Below are positions 10,612 through 22,100 of a stretch of 64,000 nucleotides of DNA, in pieces (the stretch's first letter is position 1; the number at the start of each line of letters is the position of its first letter). The position numbers were made by a program, and so were the translations under genes. This DNA comes from Castanea sativa (lineage: Eukaryota > Streptophyta > Magnoliopsida > Fagales > Fagaceae). The notes beneath the pieces are model-generated. The model worked only from the letters and a program-made list of their open reading frames with translations. It was not told the DNA's origin and searched no databases. The DNA lies in contig NC_134021.1 of NCBI RefSeq assembly GCF_040712315.1, forward strand, positions 33,166,001-33,230,000, written 5' to 3'.

Positions 10612-10851
10612 CTGAGCCTGAGCCTGAAGGCGAACAAGCTAGGGTTACCGTCTGTCATTCTCTTATGCTCCTCCTTCTTCCTCGCTGGCTTCTACGCTTC
10701 CACTCTCTTTTCTCTGGTCTCTGTGCCGGACATTTCTGGTGCTAGGCCAAGGTCAAGGCTACTCGATTCGGTCAACGATGAGGAAAGCCACTACAATTTG
10801 TTGAACTTTGGAGAGACCGGTGACGATTCTATTACTTCAATTCCCTTTCAG
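10612..10851 (+). pseudogene. captured exon resembling prolyl 4-hydroxylase N-terminus
   Basis: From about 10621 to 10851 one frame is open for 77 codons with no ATG of its own. It reads ...KLGLPSVILL, then a hydrophobic stretch with FFLAGFYASTLFS, then ARPRSRLL and finally GETGDDSITSIPFQ, and stops exactly at a GTACTC splice donor (10852). The order of basic start, single membrane anchor, ARPR-RLL, GETGDDS and SIPFQ is that of exon 1 of plant membrane-anchored prolyl 4-hydroxylases (2-oxoglutarate/Fe(II) dioxygenases of the Golgi/ER). In those proteins IPFQ is followed by VLSW-PRA in the next exon. That identification is from memory of the family and not searched. No catalytic part is present in the element. 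An (AGCCTG)n repeat at about 10604-10626 precedes it. Confidence 0.65.
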
Positions 10852-12304
10852 GTACTCGATTTTATATATGCTTTCTATTTAGTTTATAATTAGTTCAGTT
10901 GGATTAGAATTTTAATCTGATTCTCTCTGTGATGCTTTTTTTTTTTTTTTATGGTTTTGAAAGTGATCATCTCTGTAACTCTGTTTCGAAAAAAAAAAAA
11001 CCAAAAATAAATTTTGTAGTTTAAATATCTAATCTGATCTAAAAGCTTGTAGCAAAAATTAATTTGTACTTATTTATTGCTCAGAAAGAGTACTTTTAGC
11101 TAATACTGTAATTTTTTTGGTTTTTTAATAATTTATTTTGAATAATCATCTAGAAATATATCTTGGTTACAAATTCTGTTTGCAGAAACTCTGGTTACAC
11201 ATCATTATGTTACAGTGTAGATGGGTTAAACCTGCAATGGTTGAAAAAACATCCAGTTCGTTTGGGCATCTTCATGGTCTTACATTTTTCCTTTGCCACT
11301 CAACTAGTTTTTTTCCCAGTAATTGCTCTGATTTTTGGTACCATGATTAATCCTTGTTTCAAATGTCTTTAAGAAAAAAAATCCCAATTGTTGTGTATTC
11401 CTTTCTACAGTTGTAAGGCTCTGGTAATTATGGTGGAACATGTTTGCACTAGAAAATGGTATACTCTAGGGGTGAAGAGCTTTATATTGTTTAGAGTCTA
11501 GCTGAGATGATATGATTTTCTGTAGATATCCATTGAAAAATCCTCAACATATGAAGTTTTATCTATTAAAATGGGAAGTATTCATGTAATTTCCGGTGTG
11601 ATTGGTAATTTTTTATCTGACTGATTCTCCTTAAACAAGGGCAAACCTTGACAATTTCTTATCTGACTGATTGGTAATTTCTTAGAGAGTCTATAAGTAC
11701 ACCATTGGTGGCATTTGGAAGACTGTTCACTGTTGTCCAAAATTTTTGAATACCACGTTAAGAGCCAGAGAGCTTGTAACTCCTTGTCAAGCTAATCCTT
11801 GACAAAGTGCTTGTAGGTGCACCTCACCACTTATTAGTGTGTGTAAGAAGCTGTTGAATTCCTAACTTGTCTCTTGAGTTCAGTATACACATCACCAAAA
11901 GTTGGATGTCATTTTGGTACACATGTAGATGGCCAGCTCTGCATGTTAAGTGCCAGAGAGCTAGTAACTCCATGTCTAGCCAATTTTTTGACAAAGTGCT
12001 TGTAGGCGCACCTCACTGCTCATTAGTGTGTAAGAAGTTGTCGAATTCCTAACTTGTCTCTTGAGTTCAGTATACACATCGCCAAAACTTGGATGTCATT
12101 GTTCAGTACCATGATTAATCCTTGTTTCAAATGTCTTTAAGAAAAAAAAAATCCCAATTGATAATTTTTTGCTTACTGATCCCAATTGATAATTATATCA
12201 TATAATTACACTGCTACACATATGACCCTATAAAAAATCACTTCAAAATTATTAGTCTATCAAGTAATTCATGTCACATGATTTTGTGTTTGTTGTGAAT
12301 GCAG
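10852..12304 (+). other. intron-like region of hAT-2 with direct repeats
   Basis: AT-rich sequence between the captured exon and the first transposase exon. One open stretch (11163-11372) would encode a hydrophobic segment, HPVRLGIFMVLHFSFATQLV; I do not recognise it. Two direct-repeat pairs lie here: a unit of about 190 bp in tandem (about 11757-11945 and 11946-12117), and a copy of about 55 bp, ACCATGATTAATCCTTGTTT..., at about 11339-11391 and 12108-12164. Confidence 0.55.
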
Positions 12305-12318
12305 AGCCTAAAACAGAG

Positions 12319-15003
12319 ATGGAAAACACAAACAAATCTAGTTCTTCCTCGCCGAGAGGCTCTCCCTTGAGAAACAAATCTAGTTCTTCCTCGCCAAGTG
12401 GCTCTCCCTTGAGAACCGAACGTTTTCCTTTGCCAGCTATGCGGCCTTCTTCACCATTTTCACGTTCACCCTCACCATTGTCGCCTAGCAGCTCACCCTC
12501 AGGATCACCATCACCTTTATGCCCATTAAACAACGAGTAAGCGTTTGGAATTTGTAGTTAATTATGTTTAATTATATTTGGGTTGATAGAATTTGTGAAT
12601 CTGTGTATTTATGAATTTGTGCGTATTAATCAATGAGTATGTCACATAATAAATTTAAGTATATTTGTTGTGATTCTAATTCCTAAACTTTTGAACCAAT
12701 TAGGAGTCCAAAATCCCCAACGGTGGACTTAGGAGAAGACTTAGAGTTAGAGGAACAAGAAGGGGGAGGAGGAGAGGGAGAGGGAGAGGGAGAGCGAGAG
12801 CCTACAAATGAGGGCTTGGAGTTGGATGCAACTAGAAAAAGAAAGACTACCTCAGATGTTTGGGATCATTTTACAAGGAAGAAAGTTGATGGAAAAATTA
12901 AAGCCCAATGTCATCATTGTAGCAAACTTTACTTGGGTGATTCTAGCCAAGGTACAACCCATTTACGTAATCATTTAGCAAGATGTCCACGGTTGAAGTT
13001 TAAAGATATAAGGGATATGCGACAACAAGTGTTAATTAAACAACAAAATAAGGTGGATGGAACTATGAGTTTAAATGCTTATCAATTTGATCAAGGCAAA
13101 GTGAGGAATAATCTTGCTCGTATGGTCATCCTACATGAATACCCCCTTTCAATAGTTGACCACATTGGATTTAGAGAATTTGTGGTTTCTCTTCAACCGT
13201 TGTTTAAACTTGTCACAAGAAATATTTTGAAGAGTGACATTCTTAAAATCTATGATAATGAGAGGGAGAAAGCTTTGAAGATGACGGACAAGAATGGAAG
13301 TAGGATGGCAATTACAACTGATATGTGGACTTCAAGTAACAAAAAGAGAGGGTTTATGGTCATTACCGCTCATTTTATTGATCATACTTGGACGTTGCAA
13401 AGTCGGGTTTTAAGGTAATTTTTTTATCTATAAATTGAATGTTAAAGACTTTACATTTATAATGTTTATTGAGTTATGTTATAATTATTCCTATTATTTT
13501 TTTAGGTTTGTTTATGTTCCTTCTCCACACACAAAAGATGTCCTTGCTGATGTCCTTGTTGATTGCTTTTTAGAGTGGAATATTGATAGGAAGTTGTCTA
13601 CAATAACCGTTGATAATTGTAGTACTAATGATGCTATGATAAGACTTCTCTTGAATAAGCTTGATACTAGTTCTCTCATGTTGGGTGGGTCTATGTTGCA
13701 TATGAGATGTGCTGCACATATTTTGAATTTAATTGTTCAAGATGGATTGTCTCTTATTGGTGATGGTATTGAAAGGATTCGTGATAGTGTGATTTATTGG
13801 ACTGGATCACCAATAAGGAGGCAAATTTGAAGAAAATGCACGACAATTGCGTGTTCAATGCACCAAAGAGTTAGTCTTAGATTGTAAAACTCGTTGGAAT
13901 TCAACTTACTTAATGTTTTCTACTGCATTGATTTATAAAGATGTTTTTCCTCGTTTGGCTAAACGTGAAACATCTTATTCTTCTTTGCCATATGATCATG
14001 ATTGGGAGTTAGCTAAAGATATTTGTGGGAAGTTGGAGTTGTTTCATAGTGTGACTGAGTTTTTTTCAGGTCGTAAGTACCCCACAACTAATATGTATTT
14101 TACTTTGGTGTGTGAGTTGAAAATTGCATTGAATGAATGGAGTTTGTCTTCAAATGAGATGATAGCTACAATGGCAGAAAGCATGCTTGCTAAATTTAAT
14201 TCTTATTGGGCTAATGTTAGTGTTGTTATGGCTGTTGTTGCTATCTTAGATCCAATATATAAGATGAAATTATTGGAGTTTTATTATCCTAACATTTATG
14301 GTGATAATTCAAATTTGGAGATTGAAAAAATAAAGAATCTTTGTTATGATTTGCTTGATGAGTATGGAGATCTAGATGAGTCCCCTGCAAATAATGAAGG
14401 AAGTTCTCATATTCCTGCAAGTAGTGCTTCAAGCCCTGCGGCTCAAATGAAGTTTAGGTTGAGTGGGTCAATGTCATGTTTTGATTTGTTTGTGAACAAT
14501 AGTTCAAAGAAACATGGGAGTGCTAGAATGGAATTTGATTATTTCATTGATGAGGGAGTGTTGAAGAGAAGTGAAGATTTTGATATTTTGGGATGGTGGA
14601 AAAGTAATGGTCTCAAGTATCCTACTTTACAAAGGATTGCAAGAGACATTTTAGCCATTCCTGTCACAACTGTTGCTTCAGAATCTGCCTTTAGCACTAG
14701 TGGGAGGCTTTTAAGTCCACACCGTAGTAGGCTACATCCCAAGACTATAGAGGCAATGATGTGTGCTCAGAATTGGTTATGGAGTGAAATCAACGGTTAG
14801 TAATTGTCTAATTTTTATTTATAAAATCAAAATTGTATTTTTATATTTGCTTGTTACAAATTGATGAAGTTTATTCCATTTTTTAATTCCTTGTTGTTGT
14901 AGGTTCTTCAACTATGTCTGGTGATTGTGATTTTCAAACAATTCTTGATGATAAGGAGCCTAATGAAGAGGAAGGGAGTTGTGTCACAGTTGTGGACGAT
15001 TAA
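12319..15003 (+). pseudogene. hAT-2 transposase gene, one frameshift
   Basis: Exons that keep the frame: 12319-12536 (start ATG at 12319, after an acceptor at 12304), 12704-13414, 13506-14794 and 14903-15003, all with GT/AG borders. Exon 1 encodes a Ser/Pro-rich leader (repeats of SSSSPRGSPLR). Exon 2 encodes a BED zinc finger (C-x2-C at AQCHHC, then H-x5-C at LRNHLARCP), followed by TTDMWTS and MVITAHFID. Exon 3 has DNCSTND, MRCAAHILNLIV, CKTRWNSTY, LDPIYKMKLLEFY, the DUF4413-like linker and the dimerisation motif VASESAFSTSGRLLSPHRSRL. The last exon gives an acidic tail. The frame breaks once, at about 13826-13830, where RRQ is followed by a shifted FEENARQLRVQC. Apart from that break I see no internal stop. 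The protein would bind the element's ends and catalyse cut-and-paste transposition in the nucleus. Confidence 0.88.
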
Positions 15004-15533
15004 ACATTTTGTAATAATTTAGTAGCCGTTTTAATTTCTTAGACTTGTTAGATTAATTTGTTGGTTTGTAATTATTCTAAACCATTTGCAATTTCTTAGT
15101 CTTTTTAATTTGTTGATTTGTGGAGGATAAGACATTTTGTAATTTCTTAGATTTGTGAGATTTATTTTGTAGCTTTTTAAGTAATTTATTGCCATATAAG
15201 ATGATTTTGGGTGCCATATAATGATATAAATGGAGGTAAATGATTTGGCTACCATATAACAGGGCAAATTTTGGCATTTGGGCCATGTTAAATGACTTGA
15301 ATGGGCTTGAATTTAGGAAAAAAAATTTAATGGGCTTCAAATTTTTTTTTTGGTTGGGCTAAATTTGGGCCCAATAAGTTAAACGGGGCCCGCGGGGCCC
15401 GGCGGGGCAGGTCTGGGCCCCGAGAAAAAAACCCGATTATTATTCGGGCCGGGTCCGGGTTTCGGGTCTTGGCCCGCGGGTCGGGTCCGGGTATGCAAAA
15501 ACCCGGCCCGAACCCGACCCGTTGCCATTCCTA
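15004..15533 (+). other. 3' end of hAT-2 with subterminal repeats
   Basis: The non-coding 3' part has repeated TTTCTTAG(A/T)(C/T)TTGT phrases (about 15036-15165). A GC-rich block from 15383 to 15525 then repeats CGGGCC/CGGGTC motifs, mirroring those at the left end. Confidence 0.7.
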
Positions 15534-15541
15534 TTTGAGAG

Positions 15542-16175
15542 AGAAGATCTTCTTACGTAAGCCAAAAATATTTTTTAAAAATATTTTAATAATCGGTAAA
15601 AAGTTTTAAACATTTGGTAAAATAGTTTCAAACTGCCAATTTTTCAAAATGCTGTTTTAAATTTAATTTTTTATTTATTTCTAACTTCATATTTTTTTAG
15701 GTATAATTAAAAAAAATGATTTTGCTAATGTGTGTTCTAATAGTTAATCATTTTTGGAAAAAATTTCTCAAGAATGGAAAAAGTATTGACAACTTTTTCA
15801 ATTTTTGAAAAAATATTTTCAAAAATAAATGTCTTAATGTGTGCCTTTATAGCATACATTAACCGGACCCTTAAAAAAAAAACCAAACAGATACATTTAT
15901 TTTTATTTCTCTCAAAAAGAGAAAGATATTAAAAAGAAACATATATAATGGGGCTAAACATGGTATTGGGGCACTTGGGGAAGGGCGAGCCTTTTCTGAA
16001 CTCAGATTGGGCCAAGAAAATCGACTTTAGTAGTAGCAAAGCATAAACATTAAATAAACAGTGTCTGACACTGTCACTAACAGTGACACCCCTAATTTGA
16101 TTTCATAATAATAATAATGCTACAAAACCCTTGAAGGAAGAAAAAAGGCCGAAGCAGAAGGCAGAAGCAGAAGAA
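15542..16175 (+). other. upstream region of the COMMD gene
   Basis: AT-rich DNA between hAT-2 and the COMMD9-like start codon. It holds TAATGTGTG motifs at about 15726 and 15833 that may be ends of a small MITE. Two overlapping dyads lie at 16059-16073 (CAGTGTC/GACACTG) and 16072-16088 (TGTCACT/AGTGACA), about 90-115 bases before the ATG. No TATA box was assigned with confidence. Confidence 0.4.
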
Positions 16176-19100
16176 ATGGTGGAAGACACAACACTATACC
16201 AACAGTTGCACAAGCTAAGTGGGATAAAATCAGAGGAAGCACTTCATCACTTACTCTCCACTCTTTGGAAGAGCAGACGAACCGGTCTCCGCCCTCCCGA
16301 AAAGTCCCACCTTCACTCTCTCCTCAATCTTCCTTCTCTCCCCGAACTCGATCCACTCTTGGCGTGTCTTCGTTCTCTTATCAGAAAATGTGCTCATGAC
16401 AACGTCACTGGCGACGAACTTCTGAAGCTCTTCCCACCTGATCTTCCTATTGATCTCCAATCCACTCTTCTCTTGTCTTTCCACAAGTTTCAGAATCAGT
16501 GGAAACAGGATTTATCCACTCAACAGGTTCTTTCTTTTACAATTTCCTTTTCCTTTTTTTAAAGAGCCAAGAGAAAAGTGTACTTAAAATTTATGTTCTC
16601 TTTTGTGTTTTGCAATTCCTAGGATCCGTTGCCTAGGAATAACAGTGTTTCTTATCAAGTGAGAACAAGTGTTCCTCCTCCTCCTTTCGCTTGTTTGCCA
16701 TCTTCAGAGATTTCTTCTACTGTTACTTCACTATGGCCTCGGCAAGATGATTCCATTGCTCGACTCAATCGGGATGATCTTGGGGCTTTGGCACCGCTTG
16801 TTGTTGACACGAATGCCTCTGCCACTCTTCCGGACAACCTGGTCTGTATTTTGATTGAATTTTTCAGGTTGTTTTGTTTGACATACAATTCTTGTATGTG
16901 GTTTTCTTGTTGATGTCATAGAAGAATATGTATTAGAGCTTGAGTATATGTGCGCTTGTGGTCAAAATCAGTCTAGAAAAGATTGATATCATAATGAGAG
17001 ATGGGGAAGAACTTTTTCATCGAAGTTATTCTTGTAAAACTTGGACATATTGGCGTAGTCTTGTAGATTACAAATTTCCAAAATAATGTAAAAGTGTTGT
17101 TGCGGTAATCATGCATGACTTGACTTGTACTTTTAAGGGCTGCAATGAAAAAATTCGTACTCACAAAGCAATCAGCATACATAGGGAGTTGAGTGAAAAT
17201 TATAATTCTATTAAAATGTTAATGTTGGTTTGGCTCATTCCTTTTTATAACTGTTTATTGATTTCTAGGGAACTCTACCCCGCCTCAAGTCAATGACTTG
17301 GACAATGCAGAATTGCAGCTCAGCACCAGCTAATAGAATAGCTGTCATCAGCCTTAAGGTATGCAGATCAAAAGCAGCATTCTTTCTTTGATCTAAAAGC
17401 CAAGTGAGATTATGCTGGGTGAACCCCTTGAATTTGAATTCCATCATGCCTTAGTTTTTCGTTTGGTATTAGCAAAATTATACTATCAAAGTTCTAATTT
17501 CGCTTCAACTGATTGAAGTGTTTATTTTCACTCAAATGTGGAAGTTTGTTAAAGCAATGAAAAAACATGCCTCTCATTGAAGCTTGTGCTACTATTTAAG
17601 AAATCTAAACTTTTCTCTATCATCATATATTATAGGATTACTTGAAAAATATATGAATTTATCCTATTCATGTAAGGAAGATCCTATATGTCCTATATTT
17701 GTAGTGTGTGGGTGTGTGTGTGTAGAGAGGCCTGTACTTGCCACAAGGAGGTGCGTTTGAGGTAGGCAAGTAGTCGGTGGGGAAAGTAGACAGCCTGGAG
17801 TGGGTGGGGAGGCAAAGGTAGCCTATTTGCACCTATCTTTGTCAGGTTATCAGGGTTTTAGAGATTGGTGCTTGATTGTCATTAATGCACTAAAGTATAC
17901 AAAAGCTTCTATTCCTTGGCTGTCAGTCCAATATTGGAGGACATGCTAAAGCAATAGGAGTCTTTTTTCATTTTGGAATGTATTTTGTCAAAAGAGAGTT
18001 AAATGTAGCCTTTCACATCCTATATTTTTGGCCTTTCTTTGTAATAGGTTAGGCCCCCTTCCCATTTGTTATATTCCTAGTTTGGTGTATGGCTGTGTAA
18101 TCAGAGATGGACTGGTCCTTGTCCAACTTTTGTTTCTTCTAATAAAATGCTTTATTCAGCACACACAAACACACACACACACTGGTCCTTGTCCAACTTT
18201 TGTTTCTTCTAATAAAATGCTTTATTCAGCGCATGCACACACACACATATAAATAAGATCTAATAAAATGCCAACAGAAGACTAACTTGGAATTGGGGAA
18301 AATAAATCCAAAACATTTAAAAATTATTAAAAAGTTCTATATTCAACTCATTGCCAAAATATCCTAAATTGGTAGGTGGGGAGGATAGGATGTGTTGGTA
18401 GCCCACTAAGAGAAGGGATTTTGAGGTTACTAGATATTACTGGGTGTTGACCTGTATTAGTGATCACTCCTTCCCTTGGAAGAGCGTTTAAAATTTCGAA
18501 AGCCAAAGGTCCTGTCTAGAGTCGCTTTCTTTGTCTGGACTGTAGATTTGGGGAATATATTGACGATTGATAATTTACAAAAAAGGATTGTTTGGATTTT
18601 GGACTGGTGTTATATGTGTAAAGGTAGTGGGAAATCAGTAGACCATTTGTTACTTCATTGCCCTATTGCTATTGAGTTGTGGTCAATGGTTCTTGTTTGG
18701 AATCCATTTGGTGATGCCTGTGATTGCAGTTGACCTATTGGCTTGTTGGCAAGGAAAGTTTGGATGTTATCGTAATGGTGTTACTTGGAGGGCTATCTCT
18801 CATTGTTTGATATGGAGTGTTTGGCGGGAGAGGAATAACCAAATCTCTAAGGATTTGGAAAGGACATTATTAGATTTGAAACTGCTTTTCTTTGGAACTT
18901 TAATAGATTGGATGTCAGTTGTAGGAAGTCACTCTTTATTTTGGAATTGTGATTTGATAGATGTTTGTAATTTGAGTGTTTGATTGTTTTTAGATCTCAA
19001 TTGTATACATTTTGTATACTTGGGTGACTATTTTTTTGGTTCAATAAAATTTAATTATTTATCCAAAAAAAAAAAAAAAATCCCAAATTGGTCGGAGTTG

Positions 19101-22100
19101 TAAAAAATTGCAAGTCTTCTCCTCAGTTTCTTCAAAACTAACCATAACTTGTAAATTAAAAACTTAGATTAAAAGGTTCTTTAAACGTAGCCTCCTTAGA
19201 TCACATTATTCAAAGTCATATATAAAGTGATTAAATTCACATTTTCCAATTAGTTAAGGCTTTTAGGGTAACTAGTAAATTATCATTGCATCAAAATACA
19301 AAATAAAAGGTTTTGAGTTCGAAACTTGTCTTTCACTCAGTCAAGAGCCTTGTAATTTAACTGGTTGGCATCTCTTGGTGTTTCCAATGGAGGCATCTAA
19401 GGTTCAAATCCTTCCACCTTCAACTATTATTATCAAAAAAGCTTGTCTTTTACTCAATAGTTCTCGTTAAGTTAAGTATTCCACATGTTGGACCCCATTC
19501 ATTGAAGAAAGGATTGGGTCACATTTGAGAGAAGCATTACAATATTTTTCAAGTTGTTAAATTCAAGGGCCCATTTTTTTTTTTTGTAATTTTATTTTCA
19601 AATTGTTTGCAGTTGCAAGACTTCAGCAAGTCTCCTTTAGGTGAAATGGAGGTGAAGTTTCAGCTAACTAGAGACACACTTGAAGCTATGTTGAGATCAA
19701 TGACCTACATTAGTGAACAACTCTCAAGCATGGTAAGCATTTTCTTTATCATAGAATTAAATTCATAATTGGATCACATTGACACACGAAAGGACTGGAT
19801 TTCTGAAATTGTAACTATATGAAACACTTTGGAATTAAGAACAACTTCTTGGACAAAAAATGTAGTTTAGCCCATAAAATCTAATTATCAATACGTAGAA
19901 ATTAGCGTAATTAAGTTTTTCTTTTTTAGGGATCTCTAGTATGTTTGAGGTGTTGAACACCCCCCTCAATAATAATAATAATAATGTCAAGGAAATCTAA
20001 GATCTCATTCTTTTGACTCACTATTTGAGTTCAAATAGTTTTTTATTTTATTTATATTTTTTATTTTAAATAAGCAATTAATTATTAAAAATGAAAAAAA
20101 AAACCTCAATTACATGATGAATATGCATTCCCCTCAAGAATTTCAATCCAATATAAATATGATCTAGAAAATTAGTAAAAGAAGGACAAGAAGCCTCACC
20201 AATCACAATTTACCAATTGTAAGCAGATTGTGTGAGGTTTAATCTTAACAAATAGTCTTCTTAATATAAAATTATTATTATTATTTTTATATTAATATAA
20301 AAATTTTTTTTTTTGATAAGTTTTATATTAATATAAAATTAATATATATTTTTTTAATATGTTTGTGTGTGTGTGTTCTTTCCATATGATCCACATGAGG
20401 TATAGAAGAGCTACATTCCAGAAAAAAATTATACTTATGTCAACGAAAAAACCTTTCTAGCTAAAATAAACTGTCAGCTACCTTGTTCAGCATCACCCAT
20501 TGAACTCCAAAGATAGAAGAAACAAGGAACCATAACTCTTTTGCTAAAAGCAATGTAGCAATAGATGATCAACAAATTCATCACTACATATACATAAGCA
20601 ACGCCTTGACAATAATGAAATTCCATCTAATATTATCTACAGCTAAGACGGACGTTGACTTTCCACACAATTTTTTTGAAACTTTGTTACACCAAATACT
20701 CGTCCCTGGAAACTGCACTTTATAATAAATTTTAATGCTTCGTAGTAAGAGTGAACACTGAATTTTTCGTTATGGTTTAAGCTTCCATTTCATACAAGCA
20801 GCTTCATTAGCCAACATAGTACTTAGAATACAACACGTTTATAAAAGTATCAACAAGGTGCAACTCTCAATCATGAAAAGCATGAATAAACTAGGGGTGG
20901 GATCCACACATGAAGCCCATTGACCCCATGGGATTCCTAATAAGAGAACAAGGAAGCATCTCCTTATTCTCAGACCTCTCAGCAATTGAACAAAAACCTA
21001 GGAGCACTTCCTTTAAGTTTGTTCCCCACACCAGACATCATGCCAAATTGGATCCTTCTTGCATCTCCTACCCCAAATGAAACAAAAACAAGCTAGTCTA
21101 TCCTAACTAGCTATGATACTTCTTCAGAGACAACACCCATGAGGCCTCTGCACTTCCTTATAAGTTATAATTCCAATTATCATGTGCCTCTCAATATTCT
21201 AATGCAACAAACCCAACATAGCTTGATTAAAAAGAGCAGGATTTCCTCATCCCCAACCCCTCGTATTTCATAGAAGACCAAACTGTATTCCAATCCAACA
21301 AATAAAACTTAAATTCTTCATTGGATTCACCCCATAAAAATTATTGTGGAGCTTCTTGATCATATTAGTCACATGAGTAGGAAATGATGAATAGAGATGG
21401 AAAACAGGTGGGTTTGACAACTAAGTACTCTAAAGAAGCGTAAGCCTGTCACCATTATTATACAAGTGAAGTTTCTTCCATCCAACTTATATTGTTTCCA
21501 TCCTTTCTATAGCTGTGATCCATACTCAAGTAGCCTTGAAGGAGAGCCCAAGAGCAAATTGAGAGAGGTCATAGGTAGAGATCCCACATTATAGCACAAT
21601 AATGCCGCCACTCCTCAACAAGATGGTCTTATCTGTAAGAAAGAGGTGAGACATTGTCAATACGCCTCTAGTACTGCCCTTCACTTGGAAACTAGAAAGA
21701 AACTGGCTACGGATCTCCATAACCACATTGAACAATTGGGGAGGGAATAGGTCCCCCTGCCTCAACCCTAAAGCTATTAAAATTTCTAGAAGGGTGCGAT
21801 TAACTAGAACTAAGAATCTAACTATGGAAATATGAGAAACTGTCTATCTCTTCCTTTTATCTCCAAAGAAAAATGTTCCCAATAAGTAAATAACACAATA
21901 CCAATTCACATGGTCATGTCTTTTCAATACTAATGACTCTTGGAACCGACTCCTTGATTTTACTGTTGAGATATTCATTAGATTATTTGATTATGAGTTT
22001 TCAAGGGGTTTCAACTGAAAACAACATAGTTGGATTAAAGTTCAGCCATGCTAATTTGAGGGGCGGTGACAGTTGGATATATAATATGTAAAACTGTTGA

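Larger units (their letters stand above)
10177..15533 (+). mobile_element. young hAT DNA transposon (hAT-2), near full length
   Basis: A 5357-bp element with ends TAGGGATGGCAA at 10177 and, reversed, TAGGAATGGCAA ending at 15533. It is flanked by a perfect 8-bp target duplication TTTGAGAG at 10169-10176 and 15534-15541, the hallmark of hAT insertion. Both subterminal regions (about 10195-10390 and 15380-15525) are dense in ACCCGACCC/CGGGTCGGG motifs, the expected kind of repeated transposase-binding site. Inside are a captured host exon (10612-10851), an intron-like region with direct repeats, and a multi-exon transposase gene (12319-15003). The perfect target duplication and nearly intact coding region point to a recent insertion. 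Confidence 0.93.

Noticed and set aside
16131..16175. Upstream extension of the COMMD CDS
   Set aside because: The extension begins at a TTG, not an ATG; the first in-frame ATG is at 16176.
19335..19440. A functional tRNA gene
   Set aside because: A- and B-boxes are present but no cloverleaf can be formed; it fits a SINE relic.
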